Of a DNA stretch of 64,000 nucleotides, positions 26,163 to 35,382 are shown in pieces. Numbering within the stretch: position 1 is the stretch's first letter; every line of letters starts with the position of its first letter. This stretch comes from Ruegeria intermedia (GTDB taxonomy: Bacteria > Pseudomonadota > Alphaproteobacteria > Rhodobacterales > Rhodobacteraceae): positions 62,001 through 126,000 of the forward strand of contig NZ_FQVK01000003.1 of assembly GCF_900129345.1 (NCBI RefSeq), written 5' to 3'. A program made the position numbers and the translations under genes. The notes beneath the pieces are model-generated. The model was not told where the DNA came from and searched no databases. It was given only the letters and a program-made list of their open reading frames with translations.

Positions 26163-27824
26163 TCAGGCGACGGCCCTCGACCGCCCGGCATTGCGGCCCG
26201 AGAAGATGCATCCGCCCAGGAACGTGCCCTCAAGCGCGTTGTAGCCGTGATAGCCGCCGCCGCCGAACCCCGCGACTTCGCCGGCCGCGAACAGGCCGGG
26301 AACCACCTGGCCGTCCGCCCCGATCATCTGACTGTCCAGATTGGTCTGCAAGCCGCCCAGCGTCTTGCGGGTCAGCACATGCAGCTTGACCGCGATCAGC
26401 GGGCCGTTTTTCGGATCAAGGAACTTGTGCGGTTTGGCGGTGCGGATCAGCTTGTCACCGCGATAGTTCCGTGCCGCCAGGATCGCCATCATCTGCGCAT
26501 CTTTCGAGAACGGATTGTCCACCTGTGAATCCCGCGCCTCGATCTGGGCGCGCAGATGCGCCTCGTCGATCAGGCCGCCGCCCAATTGGTTCATCCCGCT
26601 CACCAGCTCGGTCAGCGTGCTGGCGACGACGAAATCCTCGCCCTTTTCCTTGAACGCTTCGACCGGCCCGGTGGCCTTCGACCCCGAGAGGACCCGCTGG
26701 CGGATGACCTCCTTCCAACTGCCCGAGGTGAAATCGGGGTTCTGTTCCGACCCGGACAGGGCGAATTCCTTTTTGATGACCTTCTGGGTCAGGACGAACC
26801 AGCTGTATTCATAGCCGGTTTTCAGGATCTCGCGCAGGGTGCCCAGCGTGTCGAACCCGGGCAGGCAGGGGGGCTGCAGCCGGTTGCCGCGCGCGTCGAA
26901 CCACATGGAGCTGGGGCCGGGCAGGATGCGGATACCATGCGCGGGCCAGATCGGGTCCCAGTTGCGCACGCCTTCGGTGTAATGCCACATGCGGTCGCCG
27001 TTGATCACGTGGCCGCCGGCCTTTTCACTGATCGCGATCATCCGGCCGTCCACATGGAAGGGAACACCCGCCACCATGTCCTTGGGCGGTTCGCCCAGGC
27101 GGTCGCGGGGCCAATTCTGGCGCACCATCTCGAAATTGCCGCCGATCCCGCCCGAGGTGACGATGACCGAGGGCGCATAGACCTCGAACTCGCCCACCTC
27201 GTCACGGTTGGTCTTGGCGCCGCGCGGGGCTGCGTCATCGGCCAGAACCTCGCCCGAGACGCCCTTGGCCTCGCCGTTCTGCATGATGATGTGGCTCACC
27301 TGATGGCGGAACTTCAACTGAATCAGGCCGGCGCTGACATGCTCGCGGACCCGGCGGATGAAATGCTCCAGCACGCCCGGGCCGGTGCCCCAGGTGATGT
27401 GGAACCGCGGGACCGAGTTGCCGTGACCGTCGGCATAGGATCCGCCGCGTTCCGCCCAGCCGACCACGGGAAACCAGCGCAGGCCCATCTGGTGCAGCCA
27501 GGGGCGCATCTCGCCGGCGGCGAATTCGACATAGGCCTCGGCCCATTTGCGGGGCCAGGCGTCCTCGTCGCGGTCGAACTGGGCGCTGCCCATCCAGTCG
27601 CGCAGGGCCAGGTCGCGGCTGTCGCGGATGCCCATGCGGCTTTGCTCGGGCGTGTCGACCATGAACAGGCCGCCCAGGCTCCAGAAAGCCTGACCGCCCA
27701 GGAAATGCTCGGGTTCCTGGTCCAGCACGATCACCTTTTTGCCGCGGTCACCCAGTTCGGCCGCCGCGGCCAGTCCGGCCAGCCCGCCACCCACGACGAT
27801 CGCATCAGCAGTGTTTTCGGTCAT
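26163..27824 (-). CDS. FAD-binding dehydrogenase, KstD/fumarate reductase-like
   Basis: A 553-residue flavoprotein. The FAD-binding motif VVGGGLAGLAAAAELGDRGK is at about 10-29; LGGQAFWSLGGLFMV and SGGIGGNFEMV follow, and the C-terminal FAD contact is GLFAAGEVAGFGGGG with YNALEGTFLGG. The overall pattern is that of the ketosteroid-dehydrogenase-like FAD-binding dehydrogenases that act on unknown substrates. It lies 11 bases downstream of a BASS-family transporter gene, suggesting import and oxidation of one compound (inference). Confidence 0.9.
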   Translation of the reverse strand: MTENTADAIVVGGGLAGLAAAAELGDRGKKVIVLDQEPEHFLGGQAFWSLGGLFMVDTPEQSRMGIRDSRDLALRDWMGSAQFDRDEDAWPRKWAEAYVEFAAGEMRPWLHQMGLRWFPVVGWAERGGSYADGHGNSVPRFHITWGTGPGVLEHFIRRVREHVSAGLIQLKFRHQVSHIIMQNGEAKGVSGEVLADDAAPRGAKTNRDEVGEFEVYAPSVIVTSGGIGGNFEMVRQNWPRDRLGEPPKDMVAGVPFHVDGRMIAISEKAGGHVINGDRMWHYTEGVRNWDPIWPAHGIRILPGPSSMWFDARGNRLQPPCLPGFDTLGTLREILKTGYEYSWFVLTQKVIKKEFALSGSEQNPDFTSGSWKEVIRQRVLSGSKATGPVEAFKEKGEDFVVASTLTELVSGMNQLGGGLIDEAHLRAQIEARDSQVDNPFSKDAQMMAILAARNYRGDKLIRTAKPHKFLDPKNGPLIAVKLHVLTRKTLGGLQTNLDSQMIGADGQVVPGLFAAGEVAGFGGGGYHGYNALEGTFLGGCIFSGRNAGRSRAVA

Positions 27825-27835
27825 GCTCTGTCCTT

Positions 27836-28708
27836 TCAGCGGTTGCGGTACCAGGCGATGAAGGGGATCGCGACGGCGTACATGGTGATCCCATAGACGG
27901 CCGAGGGCAGGGCCAGCGGGCTGAAGCCGCTTTCGGTTCCGGTGATCAGGGCCGCCAGCGTGATGCCCAGGGTCGAGTTCTGGATGCCGGTTTCGATCGA
28001 GATGGTCTTGGCCTCGTTCCACGACAGTTTCGCCACTCGCGCCAACCCCAATCCGATCAGCAGCAGCGCGAGGTTCAGCGAGATCAGCCCCCCACCCATG
28101 ATGCCCAGATTGTCGACGAAAAGCTGCCAGTTTCCAGCCAGCGCAGCGATCACGATCAGGACGAACAGGATGGTGGCCAGTTTCGACAGGGGGCCGTCGA
28201 TCCGGTTGGCAAGACCGGTTGCAAAGTGGCGCAGGCCAACGCCGATGGCGACGGGCAGGGTGGTGATCAGGAACATCGCCAGCGCAAGACCGCTGATCGA
28301 CACTTCAGGTGCGTCCTCGCCCATGAAGTGGTCGATCGACCAGGCCGCCAGAAGTGGTACCGTGAAGATCGACAACAGGCTGATCACCGCCGTCAGGCTG
28401 ACCGACAGCGCCACATCGGCCTTCGCCAGTTTCGACAGAATATTGCTGGTGACACCGCCCGGGCAAAAGCTGAGCAGCATGAACCCGACCGCGATCGCCG
28501 GCGGCAGCGCGAACAGCTTGACCGTGGCAAAGGCCGCGACCGGCAGCAGAACGACCTGGCAGACCGCGCCGATCGCAAACGGATAGCGCCGACTGATCAC
28601 CCGCCGGAAATCTGCCACCTCAAGTCCGATGCCCAGAGACAGCATGATGATGGCCAGCGAAACCGGCAGGCCCACGTTTATCAGAAGATCCAAAACAACC
28701 CCTCCCAA
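27836..28708 (-). CDS. Bile acid:sodium symporter (BASS) family transporter
   Basis: A 290-residue inner-membrane protein with about nine to ten hydrophobic segments. The BASS crossover motif is visible in LLSFCPGGVTSNILSKLAKA and, in the second half, ETGIQNSTLGITLAAL. It would carry an organic anion with Na+. It is the first gene of a two-gene unit with the FAD-binding dehydrogenase, 11 bases apart. The start could be the ATG at 28708 or a GTG a few codons in. Confidence 0.9.
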   Translation of the reverse strand: MGGVVLDLLINVGLPVSLAIIMLSLGIGLEVADFRRVISRRYPFAIGAVCQVVLLPVAAFATVKLFALPPAIAVGFMLLSFCPGGVTSNILSKLAKADVALSVSLTAVISLLSIFTVPLLAAWSIDHFMGEDAPEVSISGLALAMFLITTLPVAIGVGLRHFATGLANRIDGPLSKLATILFVLIVIAALAGNWQLFVDNLGIMGGGLISLNLALLLIGLGLARVAKLSWNEAKTISIETGIQNSTLGITLAALITGTESGFSPLALPSAVYGITMYAVAIPFIAWYRNR

Positions 28709-28765
28709 AGTCGTTTCGGTCCAACCTAAGCGTGCGGTCCCCGGTCAGGCAACCGCGCCGTTGGG

Positions 28766-29500
28766 TCACCCGTAGCGCTGGGCGAAACGGCGCAGGATTT
28801 CGCCGGGCTGCGTGACCTCGGCGGCATGGCAGCGGTCGATCAGCGGTTGGGCGTCCTCGGGACGGAAATAGCCGTGGTTCTTGTAGATGTGGATGCGCTG
28901 TTCAAAGTCCTTGGCGTCGGCTTCGGGGTGGAACTGCGTGGCATAGACATTCTGGCCCCAGCGGATCATCTGGAACGGGCAGGGGTCTGACGCGACCAGA
29001 TGCACGCAGCCCTCGGGCAGGGCCTGCACCGCCTCTTTGTGGCCGACGAAGGCATCGAAGTGGTTCTCGAGGCCGGCGGTCAGCGGGTCGCGGGCGCCAT
29101 CCTCGGTCAGGTGGCAGCGCGACGGGCCGACCGGCTCGCCATAGCGATCCTTGCTGACCGGCGCGCCCAGATGCGCGGCCAGAATGCCCAGGCCATAGCA
29201 GCAGCCCATGAAGGGATGATCGTGCGCCGTGATCTGTGGCATCAGCCCCATGATCGCGCCCTCGATCCGGGCATCCATCGGCGATTTGCTGGCCGGATCG
29301 TCGCTGACGCAGCCCGGCCCGCCGCCCACGATCACGCCGGCATAGTCGGTCACGTCAAGACCTTCGGGCAGGGCTTGGCAATCCAGCCGGATGCGGTGGG
29401 TGCGCTCGGGCGACAGACCGGACCGGTTCAGGATCGAGGAATATTCGGCGTCCGAGGCATCGGTCTCGGGGCGCAGTTGCAGGATCAGAAAGCGTTTCAT
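28766..29500 (-). CDS. Class I glutamine amidotransferase-like protein
   Basis: A 244-residue protein with the GATase1 fold. The nucleophile is C101 in MGCCYGLGIL, with the catalytic His-x-Glu in QFHPEAD near residue 200; the oxyanion GGGPG is at 59-63. It resembles GMP-synthase-type stand-alone amidotransferases and gamma-glutamyl hydrolases. No synthetase partner is nearby. It is 40 bases ahead of the SLC13 gene's stop on the same strand, so it could be read from that transcript. Confidence 0.88.
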   Translation of the reverse strand: MKRFLILQLRPETDASDAEYSSILNRSGLSPERTHRIRLDCQALPEGLDVTDYAGVIVGGGPGCVSDDPASKSPMDARIEGAIMGLMPQITAHDHPFMGCCYGLGILAAHLGAPVSKDRYGEPVGPSRCHLTEDGARDPLTAGLENHFDAFVGHKEAVQALPEGCVHLVASDPCPFQMIRWGQNVYATQFHPEADAKDFEQRIHIYKNHGYFRPEDAQPLIDRCHAAEVTQPGEILRRFAQRYG

Positions 29501-29540
29501 GCGCTGCCCTTAGCGCGCGGTTCGGCGGTCACGCAAGCCC

Positions 29541-31313
29541 TCACAGCGGCCAGAACACAAGGATCGCCGGCACCGAAACCGCCACGATCAGTATTTCCAG
29601 GGGCAGGCCCATACGCCAATAGTCGCCAAAGCGATAGCCGCCGGGCCCCAGCACCAGCGTATTGTTCTTGTGCCCGATCGGGGTGAGGAACGCCGCCGAG
29701 GCGGCCACCGCCACCGCCATCAGGAACGGATCGGGTGAAACCTCGAGCGTGCGCGCCATCTGGATGCCCACCGGCGCGGCCACGATGGCGGTTGCGGTGT
29801 TGTTCAGCACGTCCGACAGCGTCATGGTCACGACCATAAGAACCGTCAGTATGGCCCAGGCCGGCAGGCCTTCGGTCAGTTGGACCAGCGCATTCGCGAT
29901 CAGTTCCGTCCCGCCCGAGCTTTCCAGCGCGCTGCCCAGCGGAATCATCGAGCCCAGCAGAACCACGACCGGCCATTCGATCTGATTGTAGATCTCGGTG
30001 ATCGGGATGATCTTGGTCAGCACATAGGCGATCACCACAAGCCCCAGCGCAATGGGCAGGTAGATCAGCCCGATGCTGGCGGCCAGAACGGCGGCGGCGA
30101 GCAAGCCGATGGCCAGCCACGCCTTGTCATTTGCGGTCACGTTCAAGCCGCGTTGGGCCAAAGGCAGGCAGCCCAGCCACTCGGTCACGTCCGCGCCCCG
30201 GTCGCGCGGGCACAGCAGCAGCAGGATGTCGCCCGGCTGCACCTCGGTCTTGCGGACCTGCTGGGTGATACGCCGGCCTTGGCGGGAAATGCCCATCAGG
30301 ATCGTGTTCTGCCGCCAGGCCAGCCCCAGCCCCTGTGCGGTGCGCCCCGCGATGCGCGCGCTTTCGGGTACGACGACTTCGATCACCTCCAACCCGTCGC
30401 CGGCAGCCGTCAGCAGCTCTTGCCGGCGGGCATCCGAGAAATCCAGGTTCAGCGCGGCGCGGAACTCGTCCAGCGCCTCGGGGCTGGCTTCCAGCACCAG
30501 CGCGTCACCTTCCTGAAGGATTGCGTTTGCCGCCCGGCCATAGCGGCGCTTGCCGTCCCGGATCAGACCGATGATGGCGACGTCGGATTTTTCGGCCACC
30601 TCGTCCAGCTCGGCGACGCGTTTGCCGATATGGGGTGACTCAGCCGGGATTGTCAGTTCAGCGATGTATTCCGCCAGCGTTTCCGAACTCTCGGTCTGTT
30701 CGCCGCGGTTGGGGATCAACCGCCAGCCGATCAGGGCGACGAAGGCCAGACCTGCGATGGCCGCCAGCCCGCCAACCGGGGCGAAATCGAACATATGGAA
30801 CGGCTCGCCCAGGGTTTCCTGCCGGATCGACGCGATGATGATGTTCGGCGGTGTGCCGATCAACGTGGCCATGCCGCCCAGAATGGTGGCAAAGCTCAGC
30901 GGCATCAGCGACAGGCCGACGGGGCGCCCGGCTTTGCGCGCGGTCTGAATGTCGACGGGCATCAACAGCGCAAGCGCCGCCACGTTGTTCATGAAGGCGG
31001 ACAGAACGGCTCCGATCCCGCCCATCAGCGCGATATGCGCGCCCAGGCCCCGCGAGGCATCGACCAGCGTGCGGGTGATCAGGAACACCGCCCCCGACCG
31101 CACCAGCCCGGCCGAGACCACAAGCACCAGCGCCACGATGATCGTGGCCGGATGGCCGAACCCTGCAAAGGCTTTGTCAACTGGAACAACGCCCAGGATC
31201 ACGCCGACCATCAAGGCAGCAAACGCCACCAGGTCATATCGAAACCGGCCCCACAGAAGCAGGCCGAATACGGCAATGAACAGGGCAAAGAGAATGATCT
31301 GGTCCGTCGTCAT
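29541..31313 (-). CDS. SLC13/DASS family permease with two RCK-C domains
   Basis: A 590-residue paralogue of the 23.5-kb permease with the same plan: N-terminal membrane half (AFMNNVAALALLMPVDIQTA), a cytoplasmic insert at about 210-375 with two RCK-C domains (AILQEGDALVLEA and TEVQPGDILLLL), then the second membrane half (LNNTATAIVAAPVGIQMA). The transported anion is unknown. It is divergent from yebC across 110 bases. Confidence 0.9.
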   Translation of the reverse strand: MTTDQIILFALFIAVFGLLLWGRFRYDLVAFAALMVGVILGVVPVDKAFAGFGHPATIIVALVLVVSAGLVRSGAVFLITRTLVDASRGLGAHIALMGGIGAVLSAFMNNVAALALLMPVDIQTARKAGRPVGLSLMPLSFATILGGMATLIGTPPNIIIASIRQETLGEPFHMFDFAPVGGLAAIAGLAFVALIGWRLIPNRGEQTESSETLAEYIAELTIPAESPHIGKRVAELDEVAEKSDVAIIGLIRDGKRRYGRAANAILQEGDALVLEASPEALDEFRAALNLDFSDARRQELLTAAGDGLEVIEVVVPESARIAGRTAQGLGLAWRQNTILMGISRQGRRITQQVRKTEVQPGDILLLLCPRDRGADVTEWLGCLPLAQRGLNVTANDKAWLAIGLLAAAVLAASIGLIYLPIALGLVVIAYVLTKIIPITEIYNQIEWPVVVLLGSMIPLGSALESSGGTELIANALVQLTEGLPAWAILTVLMVVTMTLSDVLNNTATAIVAAPVGIQMARTLEVSPDPFLMAVAVAASAAFLTPIGHKNNTLVLGPGGYRFGDYWRMGLPLEILIVAVSVPAILVFWPL

Positions 31314-31356
31314 TGGCCCACCATAGCGGTACCGACCTGCCGGGAAAGCGGGTGTC

Positions 31357-31386
31357 TTGATCCTTTGCCCCGCAAACGTCTATATG
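31357..31386 (+). promoter_or_regulatory. Promoter of yebC
   Basis: TTGATC (31357-31362), an 18-base spacer and TATATG (31381-31386), 38 bases ahead of the ATG. Both boxes are close to the sigma70 consensus. Confidence 0.55.
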
Positions 31387-31423
31387 TGCGCCGGATACCC
31401 ACACACGAATACGAGGACGCAAC

Positions 31424-32164
31424 ATGGCAGGCCATTCCAAATGGGCCAACATCCAGCACCGCAAGGGGCGTCAGGACGCCGCGCGGTCCAAGCTGTTTTC
31501 CAAGCTGTCGAAAGAGATCACCGTGGCCGCCAAGATGGGCGATCCCGACCCGGAAAAGAACCCGCGTCTGCGTCTGGCCGTGAAAGAAGCGAAGTCGCAA
31601 TCGATGCCCAAGGACAACATCGAACGCGCGATCAAGAAGGCCACCGGTGGCGACGCCGAGGCCTATGAGGAAATCCGCTATGAGGGCTACGGTCCCAACG
31701 GTGTCGCGGTCATCGTCGAGACCATGACCGACAACAAGAACCGCACCGCGTCGAACGTGCGTTCGACCTTCGCCAAGAACGGCGGCAACCTGGGCGAGAC
31801 CGGCTCGGTCGGGTTCATGTTCGAGCGCAAGGGCGAGGTGGTCTATCCGGCGTCCGCAGGCGATGCCGACACCATTTTCGAGGCCGCCATCGAGGCCGGC
31901 GCCGAAGATGTCGAGAGCTCGGAGGACGGCCACATCATCTGGTGCGCCGATACCGACCTGAACGACGTCGCCAATGCGCTCGAGGCCGCTTTGGGTGAAT
32001 CGGAATCGACCAAGCTGGTCTGGAAGCCGACCACCACGACCGAATTGGGGCTGGAGGACATGCAGCGCCTGATGAAGCTGGTCGAGGCGCTGGAAGACGA
32101 TGACGACGTGCAGCGCGTCACAACCAATTTCGAAGCCTCCGACGAGGTGATGGCGCAGCTCTGA
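31424..32164 (+). CDS. YebC/PmpR family protein
   Basis: A 246-residue protein of the YebC/TACO1 family: start [20 protein letters not shown], then [26 protein letters not shown] and the C-terminal [17 protein letters not shown]. Members have been described as DNA-binding regulators and, more recently, as ribosome-associated factors that relieve stalling at proline runs. It is monocistronic with a strong shared terminator. Confidence 0.96.
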   Translation: MAGHSKWANIQHRKGRQDAARSKLFSKLSKEITVAAKMGDPDPEKNPRLRLAVKEAKSQSMPKDNIERAIKKATGGDAEAYEEIRYEGYGPNGVAVIVETMTDNKNRTASNVRSTFAKNGGNLGETGSVGFMFERKGEVVYPASAGDADTIFEAAIEAGAEDVESSEDGHIIWCADTDLNDVANALEAALGESESTKLVWKPTTTTELGLEDMQRLMKLVEALEDDDDVQRVTTNFEASDEVMAQL

Positions 32165-32185
32165 CGCCACCGCATCACGTTGCCA

Positions 32186-32214
32186 GAAAACCCGGCCCTT
32201 GGGCCGGGTTTTTC
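32186..32214 (+). terminator. Bidirectional terminator, yebC / argP
   Basis: AACCCGGCCC (32189-32198) and GGGCCGGGTT (32201-32210) form a 10-bp stem with T-runs on both strands, so it can serve yebC (plus) and the argP-type gene (minus), whose stop codon lies at its edge. Confidence 0.88.
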
Positions 32215-33091
32215 AGTTCAGAACCTGCTTTGCGGCCTGTTGCACGGCGCGGGTCAGCGGGGTCAGCGCCGGCGCCAGAATGCGCCCGACCTGCCAAGTC
32301 AGCGGCACGTCCAGCGGGGCGTCGGGCTCGATCTCGCGCAGGCGGCCGTCGGCGATGGCGGACCGCACCAGAGGTTCCGGGTTCATTCCCCAGCCCAGAC
32401 CGGCGGCAGCCGCCGTGACGAAGCCGCTTGACGAAGGCAGAAAATGGGTCGGCGGCGACAGGCGCTTGCCGGTCCGGGTCTCGATCCAGGTTTTTTGCAG
32501 CATGTCCTTGTGGTTGAAGGTCAGGCAAGGCGCGCGAGACAGGCTGTGCGGTGTCACGCCGCTTGCGAACCAGCGCGCGATGAAGGCCGGGCTGGCCGTG
32601 GGCAGGTATCTGAGCGATCCCAGCGGCGTTGCCGCGCAGCCGGGCACCGTTTGGCCGCCCACCGTGACCGCCGCGCTGACCTCTCCGCGCCGCAGCCAGT
32701 CGGCCGAGTGGTCCTGGTCGTCGATCACAAGATCGAACAGCATTCCGTCGACCGAAGCCATGGCCGCGATGAAAAAGGTCGACAGGCTGTCGGCGGGCAC
32801 GGCGATGCGGACCCGGGCCGGGCCGTGCCCTGCATCCAGTGCCAGTTCACGCCGAAGCTGCGCCTCGAGCAGGCCAATGTCTTCGGCATGCCGGGCCAGC
32901 CTTTGTCCGGCCTCGGTGCCCGTGCAGGGGGTTCCGCGCCGCACCAGAGACAGCCCGATCCGGTCTTCCAGCGCCTTGATCCGTTGCGAGATCGCCGAAG
33001 GGGTGACCCCCAGTTCCTCGGCCGCGGCCTCGAAGCTGCCCCGCCGCAGGATCGCTACAAGCGCCGCCAGGTGATTCCGGTCGATTTCCAT
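32213..33091 (-). CDS. argP: LysR-family regulator, ArgP-like
   Basis: A 292-residue LysR protein with the HTH at 2-60 (AALVAILRRGSFEAAAEELG, VTPSAISQRIKALEDRIG) and the effector domain after ~90. The whole pattern (e.g. RRGTPCTGTEAGQRL, GMLFDLVIDDQDHS, GWGMNPEPLV) matches ArgP/IciA, which senses Lys/Arg and activates the divergent exporter ArgO. The argO-like gene is indeed divergent, 85 bases away. The start at 33091 is fixed by homology; the frame is open upstream. Confidence 0.92.
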   Translation of the reverse strand: MEIDRNHLAALVAILRRGSFEAAAEELGVTPSAISQRIKALEDRIGLSLVRRGTPCTGTEAGQRLARHAEDIGLLEAQLRRELALDAGHGPARVRIAVPADSLSTFFIAAMASVDGMLFDLVIDDQDHSADWLRRGEVSAAVTVGGQTVPGCAATPLGSLRYLPTASPAFIARWFASGVTPHSLSRAPCLTFNHKDMLQKTWIETRTGKRLSPPTHFLPSSSGFVTAAAAGLGWGMNPEPLVRSAIADGRLREIEPDAPLDVPLTWQVGRILAPALTPLTRAVQQAAKQVLN

Positions 33092-33099
33092 TAGAAACT

Positions 33100-33114
33100 C
33101 TAATTTCAGATTAG
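33100..33114 (+). promoter_or_regulatory. Candidate ArgP site in the argP-argO spacer
   Basis: CTAAT-TTCAG-ATTAG is a perfect inverted repeat inside an AT-rich divergent spacer (33092-33176), the usual place for an ArgP/LysG binding site. Confidence 0.45.
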
Positions 33115-33176
33115 CATCTTTAATTTGATAAAAGACCTTTCCCGCTGTAGTCAACGTCTGCGACACAGGAGGTTCC

Positions 33177-33776
33177 ATGACTGCATCCATGTTTCCGGGC
33201 TTTGCGCTGGGCTTCAGCCTGATCTTGGCCATCGGCGCGCAGAACGCGTTCGTACTGCGCCAGGGGCTGCGGCGCGAACACGTTTTTGCCTTGTGCCTGA
33301 CCTGCGCCGTCTCGGATGCGATCCTGATCGCCGCGGGGGTCGCCGGCTTTGGCAGCCTGGCCCAGGCCGCGCCCTGGCTCGAGCCCATGATGCGTTATGG
33401 CGGCGCGTTGTTTCTGACATGGTACGGGCTGCGCAGCCTGGCCTCGGCCTGGCGGGGCGGAGCGGCGCTGGAACTGGCCGAGGGACAGCGCACCAGCCTG
33501 CGGGCGGCGCTGCTGACGGTGTTGGCCTTCACCTGGCTGAACCCGCATGTCTATCTGGATACGGTGGTGCTGATCGGGTCGATCTCGGCACAATATCCCG
33601 ACCGGCTGGGGTTCGCGATAGGGGCGATGTCGGCCAGCTTCGTGTTTTTCTTTTCGTTGGGATACGGGGCGCGGGTGCTGTCGCCCATTTTCGCCCGGAC
33701 GCGGGCGTGGCAGGTGCTGGACCTGCTGATCGGGCTGGTGATGCTGGCCATCGCGTGGAAACTGGTGGCGATGTAA
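33177..33776 (+). CDS. argO: LysE/ArgO family amino-acid exporter
   Basis: A 199-residue membrane protein with about six hydrophobic segments. LysE-family signatures: LILAIGAQNAFVLRQGLRRE near the N-terminus, a charged loop, and TWLNPHVYLDTVVLIG (the Asn-Pro motif). It exports basic amino acids, most likely arginine (family knowledge). It is divergent from its probable activator argP. Confidence 0.93.
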   Translation: MTASMFPGFALGFSLILAIGAQNAFVLRQGLRREHVFALCLTCAVSDAILIAAGVAGFGSLAQAAPWLEPMMRYGGALFLTWYGLRSLASAWRGGAALELAEGQRTSLRAALLTVLAFTWLNPHVYLDTVVLIGSISAQYPDRLGFAIGAMSASFVFFFSLGYGARVLSPIFARTRAWQVLDLLIGLVMLAIAWKLVAM

Positions 33777-33816
33777 GGGCTTGTTCCCCGGCGGCTTTCG
33801 GTGTTCAACCGGATCC

Positions 33817-34725
33817 ATGACAGCTTTCGCCGCCCAATCCCGGCCCTTGGCCGGCATGTTCTGGATGTTCACGGCTGGCCTGTCCTTTGTCGGGATGACC
33901 GCCCTGGTCAAATCGCTGGGCACCACGATGGATCCGATCCAGGCGGCTTTCCTGCGCTATGCGCTGGGGCTCGTGTTCCTGCTGCCGGCCGCGCGGGCGA
34001 TCCTGACGACCCGGCTGACCCGCCGAAACCTGACGCTGTTTTCGGTCCGGGGGGCCATCCATGCGGTCGGCGTGATGCTGTGGTTCTTTGCCATGACCCG
34101 CATCCCACTGGCCGAGGTGACGGCCATGAACTATCTCACGCCGGTCTATGTGACGCTGGGGGCCGCGCTTTTTCTGGGCGAGACCATGGCCTTTCGCCGC
34201 ATCGCCGCCGTGCTGGTGGCCATCGTCGGTGCCGCGATCATCCTGCGGCCGGGATTTCGCGAGGTCTCTGCCGGGCATCTGGCCATGCTGGGCACCTCGC
34301 TGATGCTGGGCGGGTCGTACCTGTCGGCCAAGGCGATGGTGCGGGATGTGCGGCCCTCGGTCGTGGTGGCGCATCTGTCGATCTGGACGACGATCTTCCT
34401 GATCCCTTTTGCGATCGCCGTCTGGACGCCGCCCAGCCTGCGCGACATCGGCGTGCTGTTCCTGATCGCCAGCTTTGCCACGGCCGGGCATTACTTCATG
34501 ACCCTGGCCCTGAAGGCCGCACCCGTCGCCGTGACCCAGCCGGTCACATTCCTGCAGCTGATCTGGGCCACCCTGCTGGGCGCGCTGGTCTTTCACGAAG
34601 GCGTGGACATCTGGGTGGTCGCGGGCGGTACGCTGATCCTGGGGGCGGTCAGTTTCATCACCTGGCGCGAGGCCGTGCTGAACCGCAGCGGCGTGACGCC
34701 GCCCAGTATCGCCCCCAAGCTTTGA
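33817..34725 (+). CDS. DMT/EamA family transporter
   Basis: A 302-residue protein with ten predicted membrane segments in two EamA repeats; the first ends with MNYLTPVYVTLGAALFLGE and the second with VTFLQLIWATLLGALVFHE. The substrate is unknown. The start at 33817 (MTAFAAQSRP) is preferred over the upstream ATG at 33781. It lies 40 bases after the LysE-type exporter and could share its transcript; the betI promoter follows. Confidence 0.9.
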   Translation: MTAFAAQSRPLAGMFWMFTAGLSFVGMTALVKSLGTTMDPIQAAFLRYALGLVFLLPAARAILTTRLTRRNLTLFSVRGAIHAVGVMLWFFAMTRIPLAEVTAMNYLTPVYVTLGAALFLGETMAFRRIAAVLVAIVGAAIILRPGFREVSAGHLAMLGTSLMLGGSYLSAKAMVRDVRPSVVVAHLSIWTTIFLIPFAIAVWTPPSLRDIGVLFLIASFATAGHYFMTLALKAAPVAVTQPVTFLQLIWATLLGALVFHEGVDIWVVAGGTLILGAVSFITWREAVLNRSGVTPPSIAPKL

Positions 34726-34742
34726 CGGCGGCCGCCATCTCG

Positions 34743-34764
34743 TTATTGATTGACGAGTCAATAA
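34743..34764 (+). promoter_or_regulatory. BetI operator upstream of betI
   Basis: Nested inverted repeats TTATTGA-N8-TCAATAA (34743-34764) and ATTGAC-GA-GTCAAT (34749-34762) sit 46 bases ahead of betI. They match the TTGATTG/TCAATAA character of known BetI boxes, so choline-relieved autorepression is likely. Confidence 0.65.
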
Positions 34765-34809
34765 AAAGGTCGTAGCGTTTTTCCTACGTGGGTCATGTTG
34801 GGGGCGCGT

Positions 34810-35382
34810 ATGCCGAAGCTTGGAATGGAGCCGATCCGGCGCGATGCGATCATCAAGGCGACGATCGCCGAGTTGGGCGCGAAGAAGTCCCTGGACGTGA
34901 CCGTCAGCCAGATCGCCAAGCGGGCCGGCATGTCCAGTGCGCTGGCGCATCACTATTTCGGCGGAAAGGACCAGATTTTCCTGGCCGCCATGCGCCGCAT
35001 CCTGGGCGATTTCGGCGCCGAGGCCCGGGCCGAGCTGAAAGCCGCCCCGCCGGACCAGCGCGCCCAGGCCATCATCCGCGCCTGTTTCGCGCCGTCCTGC
35101 TTTACCCCCGACGTGATCGCCGCGTGGATGACCTTTTACGTTCTGGCCCAGACCAATGACGACGCGCTGCGCCTGTGGCAGATCTACCAGGCGCGGATCC
35201 GGTCGAACCTGATCCACGCTTTGCGACCGCTGATGAAGGACCCGGTCGAGGCGGCCGAGAACATGATCGCTCTGATCGACGGTCTGTACATCCGCGCCGC
35301 TTTGTCCGCGCCCGAGGAACCGCAACTGGCGGTTACCCACGCCATGCGCGTCCTGACGACCTTGCTCGAGGCCGAAAAATGA
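34810..35382 (+). CDS. betI: Choline-responsive repressor BetI
   Basis: A 190-residue TetR-family repressor of the choline operon. The HTH is at about 8-55 (VTVSQIAKRAGMSSALAHHY) and the C-terminal choline-sensing domain includes CFAPSCFTPDVIAAWMTFYV. I start it at 34810 (MPKLGMEPIRR, the conserved BetI N-terminus) although an in-frame ATG occurs at 34795. Its stop overlaps betC (ATGA). The operator upstream implies autorepression. Confidence 0.94.
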   Translation: MPKLGMEPIRRDAIIKATIAELGAKKSLDVTVSQIAKRAGMSSALAHHYFGGKDQIFLAAMRRILGDFGAEARAELKAAPPDQRAQAIIRACFAPSCFTPDVIAAWMTFYVLAQTNDDALRLWQIYQARIRSNLIHALRPLMKDPVEAAENMIALIDGLYIRAALSAPEEPQLAVTHAMRVLTTLLEAEK

